Part shown: piece after piece, positions 5,025 to 10,203 of the stretch
Numbering within the stretch: position 1 is the first letter of the stretch
Layout: each line of letters starts with the position of its first letter
Assembly: GCA_005773095.1 (NCBI GenBank)
Contig: SXHT01000111.1
Coordinates: 1-10,203 of the forward strand
Source of the DNA: Planctomycetaceae bacterium
Lineage (GTDB): Bacteria > Planctomycetota > Planctomycetia > Pirellulales > PALSA-1355
Direction of reading: 5' to 3'
Length of the DNA stretch: 10,203 nucleotides
Program-made: the position numbers and the translations under genes
Notes under the pieces: generated by a model
Told to the model about the DNA's origin: nothing
Seen by the model: the letters and a program-made list of their open reading frames with translations, nothing else
Database searches by the model: none

Positions 5025-8000
5025 ATGTTTTCCATGCACATCGACGCGCTGTGCCGAATCCTGGATGACCGCGATCAGGCGGCCGAATGGCTGCGGCGTT
5101 TGGGCATCGTCGATGCCGACCGAGCGCACCATAATCTGGTGCGCATGGCCACCGGCGGTTTAACACTCGATTTGCTGGCCGCTATTTGTGACCAATTGGC
5201 CGAACACCTGCCAGCTTCAAGCGACTCCGACCGGGCGCTCAATAATCTCGAGCGCTTTGTGGCCGCGGCTCGTAATCCTTTGTCGACTGGTTCGCTCTTT
5301 GAGCGGGACCGCGAGGCGCTGCCGATCCTGCTGCAGATCTTCGCCAGCAGCCAGCATCTGAGCGATCTGTTGGTCACGGACATCGAAAGCTACGATTTGC
5401 TGCGAATCACCGAAGGGCAACCGGTGGCGCGCGATCTGTTGGTGAATGAGCTCTGCGCGGAAGTGGCGGTGCTTGCTCCCGATGAGCCAGCCGTGATGAA
5501 GGCCCTGCGTCGCTTCAAGCGACGCGAGACGCTGCGGATTGCCTACGGCGACATTGTGCGGTCCCAGCGTCTGGAAACGGTGACGCGACAAATCTCCTAC
5601 CTGGCGGACGCAATCGTCGAGGCGTCACTTCAAGCTGCCTGGCGCAAGCTCGAAAGTCGAGGCAGCACTCGACGACCGTTGCCAAAAGAACCGCCCCGGC
5701 TGACGGTCCTGGCGATGGGAAAACTTGGCGGCGTCGAACTCAACTACTCCAGCGATATCGATCTGGTGTTCCTGTTTGATGCGGCGCCGGGAAGTGATGC
5801 CGCACGACAGCACGAGACCGCCGAACTCTGTGATCGCTGGGCGCACGAGGCCCTCAAGCTGCTCACCACCACCACGGAATTGGGATCGCCTTATCGTGTC
5901 GATCTGCGGCTTCGCCCGGAAGGCAGCAGCGGGCCAAAGGTGATCAGCCTGAGTGCGGCCTTGCACTACTACGACACCGCCGGCCGCACCTGGGAGCGCC
6001 AGGCCTTTGTCAAGGCCCGGCCCTGCGCGGGGGACCTGGCCTTGGGCCGCGAGTTCCTCAGCCAGATGGAACCATGGATCTACCGCCGCTACCTGAGCCG
6101 TGCGGACATCACCGGCATCAAGGCCTTGAAGCGGCGCATCGAGCAGCGCAGTGAGCGCGAGGGGGGCGAAGAGCACAACGTCAAGACCGGCCGCGGCGGC
6201 ATTCGCGACATTGAGTTCGTGATTCAGTTTTTGCAGCTTCTCAACGGCGGCGACTTGCCCGCGCTGCGCACCGGCAACACGCTTGCCGCGATTGTGCAGC
6301 TCGAGGCGTGCGGTTGCTTGACGCACCAGGAGCGCAGGCTGCTTGAGGAGAACTACGGTTTTCTCCGCAAGATCGAACATCGACTGCAGATCATGTTTGA
6401 CTTGCAGATGCACCGCATGCCCGCCGAGCCGACGGAGCTTCGCAAAGTCGCGATTCGCATGGGCTTTGTGGATGCCCCGGGCGCAAGCGCTCTGGACGCC
6501 TTCTGGGCCGATTACAAACGGAAGACGGAACTCAACCGCAAGATTCTTGATCACCTGCTGCACGACGCCTTCAGCGACGACACCAAGACCGAGCCCGAGA
6601 GCGACCTGGTGCTCGATCCGGAGCCGGCGCCGCAGCGGATCGCGGAGGTGCTAGGCAACTATCGCTTTCAGGACGTGCATCAGGCGTATGCCAATTTGAT
6701 GGAGCTGGGGCGCGAGAAGATCCGCTTTCTGAGCACGCGGCGCTGCCGGCATTTTCTGGCGGCCATCGCCCCGCGATTATTGCAGGCAATCGCCGCGACG
6801 CCTGACCCTGACTTTACACTGGTGAACCTCAGCAAGGTCAGCGAGTCGCTCGGCGGCAAGGGCGTGCTCTGGGAACTGTTCAGTTTCAATCCCCCGTCGC
6901 TCAAACTGTACGTGGAGCTGTGCTCGTCGAGCCAGTACCTGTCGGGCGTGCTGATCAGCAATCCCGGCATGCTTGACGAACTGATGGACAGTCTGCTGCT
7001 GGATCGCCTGCCGACGCTTGCCGAACTCAGTGCCACGCTGGCCGAGCTCGCGCAAGGCGCCGAAGATCTCGATCCGATTCTGCATAGTTTCAAGAACACA
7101 CAGCAATTGCGGGTAGGCGTGCGGGACATTCTGGGCAAGGAGCTCATTGAAGCCACCACGGGGGCGCTTTCGGACATCGCGCAGGCATGCCTGGGGCAAA
7201 TCGCGGTGCATGAGCGCGACAAGTTGCATGCGAACTTAGGACAGCCGACGGTCGGCTCGCCAGCCGGGGAGGAAGCGCCAGCCCGGCCGTCGCTGGCGGC
7301 GCCCACACCCGAGCGATTCGGCAAGTCCGCCGACATGGCCATCGTGGCGCTCGGAAAACTCGGTGGCCGGGAGTTGAATTATTCCAGCGACCTGGACCTT
7401 GTCTTCCTCTACGAAGCCGATGGCCCGACACGCTCCACGCGCCGCGGCCAACGCGAGCCGATCACCAGCAACCAGCACTTTTTCAGCGAGTTGGGGCAAC
7501 GAATCATTAAGAGGGCGACGTACCTGGGGCCCAACGGGCGGCTTTATCAGATCGACTCGCGCTTGCGGCCAACCGGCAAGAGCGGCGCCTTGGCGGTCTC
7601 GCTGCCGGAATTCGAACGGTATTTCGCGGAGGGTGGCGCACAACTCTGGGAGCGCCAAGCGCTGTGCAAAGCCCGCATCGTGCAGGGCTCACCCGAGATC
7701 GCAAAGCGCGCGATGGTGGTGATCCACGAGTGCGCCTTCGGCCCCCAGTTTCAGCCCCAGGATGTGCAAACGATTCGCGAAATGCGCAGGCGATTGGAGG
7801 ACGCGTCTGAGCACGGCAATCTCAAGCGCGGGACGGGTGGGCTCGTGGATATTGAATTCCTGGTGCAGATGCTGCAGCTTAAGCACGGACACGCCAACCC
7901 CAGCCTGCGTCTGCCCGGCACGCTCGACGCTCTATTGGCGCTTAGCCTCGCCGGCGTGCTCGGCATCGATGATCGCCAATATCTCTCGGAAAGCTTCCGC

Positions 8001-8189
8001 TTTCTGCGCACGATCGAAGCCCGCCTGCGGCTGATGAGCACCACCGCCCGGGACGACCTGCCCGACGACCCGCGCGAACTTTCGAAGCTGGCGGGCCTGC
8101 TGGGCTACGCCAGCGCCGAAAAGCTGCTCTTCGACTGCCAGCGCTACACGCGCGAGAATCGCAGGTACTTCGAGCGGTTGCTGCGTTGA
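5025..8189 (+). CDS. glnE: Bifunctional glutamine synthetase adenylyltransferase/deadenylase
   Basis: GlnE adjusts glutamine synthetase by adding AMP to a tyrosine of each subunit and by removing it, under control of PII. The 1054-residue protein has the expected duplicated layout. The N-terminal nucleotidyltransferase (deadenylase) domain carries GKLGGVELNYSSDIDL with D244 and D246; a helical domain follows with GRGGIRDIEF starting at G389. The C-terminal adenylyltransferase domain carries GKLGGRELNYSSDLDL with D789 and D791, then GTGGLVDIEF starting at G936. Both catalytic pairs are intact, so both activities are expected. It is about 100 residues longer than the Escherichia coli enzyme (946), partly from an Ala/Pro-rich stretch at about 739-765 just before the second catalytic domain. 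Neither ATG (5025, or 5034) has a Shine-Dalgarno site. A PII gene converges on its 3' end from 100 nt away. Confidence 0.96.
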   Translation: MFSMHIDALCRILDDRDQAAEWLRRLGIVDADRAHHNLVRMATGGLTLDLLAAICDQLAEHLPASSDSDRALNNLERFVAAARNPLSTGSLFERDREALPILLQIFASSQHLSDLLVTDIESYDLLRITEGQPVARDLLVNELCAEVAVLAPDEPAVMKALRRFKRRETLRIAYGDIVRSQRLETVTRQISYLADAIVEASLQAAWRKLESRGSTRRPLPKEPPRLTVLAMGKLGGVELNYSSDIDLVFLFDAAPGSDAARQHETAELCDRWAHEALKLLTTTTELGSPYRVDLRLRPEGSSGPKVISLSAALHYYDTAGRTWERQAFVKARPCAGDLALGREFLSQMEPWIYRRYLSRADITGIKALKRRIEQRSEREGGEEHNVKTGRGGIRDIEFVIQFLQLLNGGDLPALRTGNTLAAIVQLEACGCLTHQERRLLEENYGFLRKIEHRLQIMFDLQMHRMPAEPTELRKVAIRMGFVDAPGASALDAFWADYKRKTELNRKILDHLLHDAFSDDTKTEPESDLVLDPEPAPQRIAEVLGNYRFQDVHQAYANLMELGREKIRFLSTRRCRHFLAAIAPRLLQAIAATPDPDFTLVNLSKVSESLGGKGVLWELFSFNPPSLKLYVELCSSSQYLSGVLISNPGMLDELMDSLLLDRLPTLAELSATLAELAQGAEDLDPILHSFKNTQQLRVGVRDILGKELIEATTGALSDIAQACLGQIAVHERDKLHANLGQPTVGSPAGEEAPARPSLAAPTPERFGKSADMAIVALGKLGGRELNYSSDLDLVFLYEADGPTRSTRRGQREPITSNQHFFSELGQRIIKRATYLGPNGRLYQIDSRLRPTGKSGALAVSLPEFERYFAEGGAQLWERQALCKARIVQGSPEIAKRAMVVIHECAFGPQFQPQDVQTIREMRRRLEDASEHGNLKRGTGGLVDIEFLVQMLQLKHGHANPSLRLPGTLDALLALSLAGVLGIDDRQYLSESFRFLRTIEARLRLMSTTARDDLPDDPRELSKLAGLLGYASAEKLLFDCQRYTRENRRYFERLLR
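7243..7257. repeat. Perfect hairpin within the glnE linker
   Basis: AGCCGA, CGG loop, TCGGCT, a perfect 6-bp stem inside the glnE codons for the Ala/Pro-rich linker before the adenylyltransferase domain. It sits where the protein departs from the family length. It may mark a small insertion, or it may be chance in GC-rich DNA. Confidence 0.4.
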
Positions 8190-8288
8190 CGTTTCGCCTC
8201 ATGAACGACCTGTTCAGATCAACGTTTTCTAGGGTGACGAGGACGAATGTTGTGTCGCCGACCGGTGATTTATCAGGTGACGCAATCG

Positions 8289-8606
8289 TCAGAAATCAAT
8301 CACTCGCTGGTCCTTCGCACACGGCAGCACGAAGATCTTGCCGTCCCCCATGCGACCGGTGCGGGCGACTTCGACGATCTTGCGAGTGACCTCTTCCACG
8401 CGGGCGTCGTCCACCCACATCGTGATCTCAACCTTGGGCAGGAAGGCCAGCGAATACTCGCTCTCGCCGTACTGGTCGAGGTAGCTCTTCTGGCGGCCGT
8501 AGCCTTTGACTTCACGAACGCTGCAGGCCTCCAGCGGTGCTCGGCGCAGGCTTTCGAGCACCTTCTCGGCTAGGAACGGCTTGACGATGGCGACGACTTG
8601 TTTCAC
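8289..8606 (-). CDS. PII nitrogen regulatory protein, short C-terminus
   Basis: PII proteins are trimeric sensors of 2-oxoglutarate and ATP/ADP that control glutamine synthetase adenylylation and other nitrogen functions. The 105-residue product begins VKQVVAIVKPFLAEKVLESL. It has the EVKGYGRQK signature (32-40), a T-loop (about 37-55) with Tyr51 in the position uridylylated by GlnD in enterobacteria, FLPKVEI (55-61), and the ARTGRMGDGKIFVLP B-loop signature (81-95). The start is a GTG at 8606, chosen because it places the PII fold at residue 1; the open frame runs further upstream but that part is not PII-like. No Shine-Dalgarno site is visible. The protein ends in RVIDF, where most PII proteins continue with a basic RIRTGE segment. 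It is not assigned to GlnB or GlnK because no ammonium transporter gene is adjacent. It lies 110 nt downstream of the 2Fe-2S ferredoxin gene on the same strand. Confidence 0.9.
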   Translation of the reverse strand: MKQVVAIVKPFLAEKVLESLRRAPLEACSVREVKGYGRQKSYLDQYGESEYSLAFLPKVEITMWVDDARVEEVTRKIVEVARTGRMGDGKIFVLPCAKDQRVIDF

Positions 8607-8716
8607 GAAAGCAACGAGCTGCGGGCGAAGGGCCGAGGGGGGAAGGCAGAGGACGGCGGGGAGTCCCCAACCTGTGTCTCTTTGCCCGTGGACTGCCGCC
8701 GACTGCACTCGACCCA

Positions 8717-9064
8717 CTAGCTAAAAAAGTTCTCGCCGAACAGGTTCAGTGGCGGGCGAGTTTGAACTTCGACGTCGCCCAGCACCCGCGTCTGACAGGC
8801 AAGCCGCATCGTTTGCTCGTTGCCAACATACGCCATGCTGATCGCCATCCGCAAACGCTCCTTCAGACCGCGCGGGCTGGTGTTCTCCATCCCCTTGACA
8901 ATATTCACCCGGCACGTGCCACAACTGCCCATGCCGTGGCAGTTCAAGATCCTGTCCGGCCCTTGATACAACGGCACGCCGGCACGCAATGCTTCGGCGC
9001 GCAAATTGGCGCCTTCGGGCACTTGAATTTCTTTCTTTTCGCTGATGAACTTGATCGTGGGCAT
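8717..9064 (-). CDS. 2Fe-2S ferredoxin
   Basis: A 115-residue beta-grasp [2Fe-2S] ferredoxin, a small soluble electron carrier. The four ligands are C42, C48, C51 (CHGMGSCGTC) and C90 (LACQTR), the CX5CX2C...C arrangement of plant/bacterial-type ferredoxins rather than the adrenodoxin-type spacing. The ATG at 9064 is chosen; the in-frame TTG at 9073 would add only three residues. No Shine-Dalgarno site is seen. Residues 58-80 form a longer connecting helix (GMENTSPRGLKERLRMAISMAY) than in plant ferredoxins. It is followed on the same strand by the PII gene and preceded by murJ, so these minus-strand genes could be transcribed together, although gaps of about 110 nt leave room for separate promoters. 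The electron partner is unknown. Confidence 0.9.
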   Translation of the reverse strand: MPTIKFISEKKEIQVPEGANLRAEALRAGVPLYQGPDRILNCHGMGSCGTCRVNIVKGMENTSPRGLKERLRMAISMAYVGNEQTMRLACQTRVLGDVEVQTRPPLNLFGENFFS

Positions 9065-9100
9065 CGAAAACAATGAGCAGTAGGCAAAGCGGGGTTGGCA

Positions 9101-9120
9101 GTTGAGGCGACCGGCTCAAC
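9101..9120. repeat. 6-bp inverted repeat between murJ and the 2Fe-2S ferredoxin gene
   Basis: GTTGAG (9101-9106) and CTCAAC (9115-9120) enclose an 8-nt GC-rich loop in the 113-nt gap. It lies downstream of murJ and upstream of the ferredoxin on the minus strand. There is no T-run, so terminator function is doubtful; an operator or chance are equally possible. Confidence 0.3.
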
Positions 9121-9177
9121 CGACAGGAGAGCCCCCAGGGTTAGTTCAGCAAGTGTAACGATCGGAAGGGGGAAAAT

Positions 9178-10203
9178 CTATGGCGTCCGCGGCCTGTCCA
9201 CCGGACTGCGGCGGTGAAACAGCAGGGCCAACTCGGGCGATTTGAGCATCCCCATGGCAGCCCCAAAAACGCCGACTCCCACGGCAATTGCAGCGACGAT
9301 TGCGGACGCTTGCGAGAACCACGTGGTTCGTGGCGGCAATCTTTGCAAAGTCGCCAGGACGGCGACACTCATGGCCACCGTGGCGACGAGAATCTGGACG
9401 GTTGAACGCGCGAGCGCCGACCAATCAAGCGACCGATACTTGCGTTGAAATGCCGCCATCAGCACTGCCCATTGCAGAATGGCAGCCAGGGCCGTGGAAA
9501 GTGCCAGCCCGACTTCGGCCAGCAGCCAGACCAGGCTGAAATCAAGCAGTACATTGACGATCACGACCGCCAGACCGATGCGCATCGGCGTCCGTTGGTC
9601 TCCGTGGGCATAAAAGCCGCGCACGACCACCGGCGTCGTGCAGAAGGCCCAGACGGCCGTCGAGTAGGTGGCGATCATCCGCGCGGTGCGAGCGGCGTCA
9701 TCCGCGCTAAACGAACCATGCTGATACACCAGTTGCGCCATGGGCCCGGCGAGCAGCACCAATCCAGCACCCGCCGGAACACTGGTGAACAGAGCCACGC
9801 GAATAGCCACGGTCAGATCGGCGCCAAGTTGTCGGTGGTCGCCTGTGGCGGCATGGCGACTGAGCAACGGAAAGTCGGCCGTCGCGATCGCGAAGCCCAG
9901 AATCCCCAGGGGTAACTGGTAGAATCGCTCGCCATAGTAAATTGCCGAAGCCGCGCCGCCTTGCATCGGAAAGGGGACGCCGCCCAGCCACGAGACGTGT
10001 GCGGGGCCATCGGGCGCGGCCGCCAGGACCCAGGCGATCAGGCTGTCGAGCAGCGTATTGATCTGCGTGATCGTGAGGCCAAAGGCCACAACGGTAATCG
10101 ACTTGCCAATCTTCAACACGCTCGCGCGGCTCGATTGCCAATCGTAGACGAAGCGGAATCCGGCCGCACGCAGCGCCGGAAATTGCACCAGTGCCTGCAG
10201 CAC
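9178..10203 (-). CDS. murJ: Lipid II flippase MurJ (partial, N-terminus outside the window)
   Basis: The 341 visible codons are the C-terminal part of a MurJ/MviN protein, the inner-membrane flippase that moves lipid II for peptidoglycan synthesis (MATE/MOP superfamily, normally 14 membrane helices and around 500-550 residues). The signature YYGERFYQLPLGILGFAIATADFPLLSRHAATGD is clear, as is the later VVVRGFYAHGDQRTPMRIGL segment. About eight hydrophobic helices are present, spread from VVAFGLTITQINTLLDSLIAWVL to the IVAAIAVGVGVFGAAMGML near the end. The frame is open to the right edge, where the first codon reads GTG, but this is an internal codon and not the start. The gene ends 113 nt before the 2Fe-2S ferredoxin gene. 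Complete peptidoglycan machinery in a planctomycete is consistent with present knowledge of the phylum. Confidence 0.93.
   Translation of the reverse strand: MLQALVQFPALRAAGFRFVYDWQSSRASVLKIGKSITVVAFGLTITQINTLLDSLIAWVLAAAPDGPAHVSWLGGVPFPMQGGAASAIYYGERFYQLPLGILGFAIATADFPLLSRHAATGDHRQLGADLTVAIRVALFTSVPAGAGLVLLAGPMAQLVYQHGSFSADDAARTARMIATYSTAVWAFCTTPVVVRGFYAHGDQRTPMRIGLAVVIVNVLLDFSLVWLLAEVGLALSTALAAILQWAVLMAAFQRKYRSLDWSALARSTVQILVATVAMSVAVLATLQRLPPRTTWFSQASAIVAAIAVGVGVFGAAMGMLKSPELALLFHRRSPVDRPRTP

Noticed and set aside
5625..6563. A 312-codon open frame on the minus strand inside glnE, and similar long antisense frames at 6680-7342 and 7236-7658
   Set aside because: They are antisense to conserved GlnE domains and follow from GC-rich third-codon bias; no family features are visible in the products.
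8255..8286. A possible terminator hairpin between the convergent glnE and PII genes
   Set aside because: The stem (GTCGCC with GGTGAC) is short, needs a G-T pair and an asymmetric interior, and no T-run follows in either direction.
8607..8717. An N-terminal extension of the PII protein from a GTG at 8717
   Set aside because: The added 37 residues are Pro/Arg-rich and unlike PII, whose fold begins at the GTG at 8606.

Overview
The window reads like a GC-rich chromosomal segment of a planctomycete, most likely of the Pirellulales type. This is an inference from protein style (a long GlnE, a short-tailed PII protein, a two-cluster ferredoxin of the planctomycete kind), high GC, and the near absence of Shine-Dalgarno sites at many starts. 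No rRNA, tRNA, CRISPR array, transposase or integrase was found.

Layout from left to right. Positions 1-366 hold no recognisable gene but contain short repeats. Positions 367-871 carry a small overlapping gene pair, DUF4160 then DUF2442, which looks like an accessory two-gene module. Related 47-49 nt repeats lie on both sides of the pair (188-236 and 996-1042), and a second repeat pair lies at 29-48 and 275-299. The pair may therefore sit in a cassette-like unit. A good sigma70-type promoter (1101-1129) precedes a two-cluster 4Fe-4S ferredoxin (1225-1620). Convergent to it is a sugar phosphate isomerase/epimerase TIM-barrel gene (1674-2510, minus). Divergent from that gene is a solitary beta-class DNA methyltransferase (2659-3546), preceded by three near-copies of an 11-nt motif. 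A secreted kelch-type beta-propeller protein follows (3727-4791).

The right half is more housekeeping in character. glnE (5025-8189) encodes the bifunctional glutamine synthetase adenylyltransferase/deadenylase. Converging on it from the minus strand are a PII signal protein (8289-8606), a 2Fe-2S ferredoxin (8717-9064) and the C-terminal two thirds of the lipid II flippase MurJ (9178-10203, cut by the window edge).

Functionally, GlnE and PII belong to the same nitrogen-control circuit: PII reports glutamine/2-oxoglutarate and ATP/ADP status and steers GlnE, which adenylylates glutamine synthetase. The PII here keeps Tyr51 of the T-loop but lacks the usual basic C-terminal tail. The other genes show no obvious shared pathway. 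The most unusual features are the repeat-bounded DUF4160/DUF2442 module, the iterated motif in front of the orphan methyltransferase, and the short PII.
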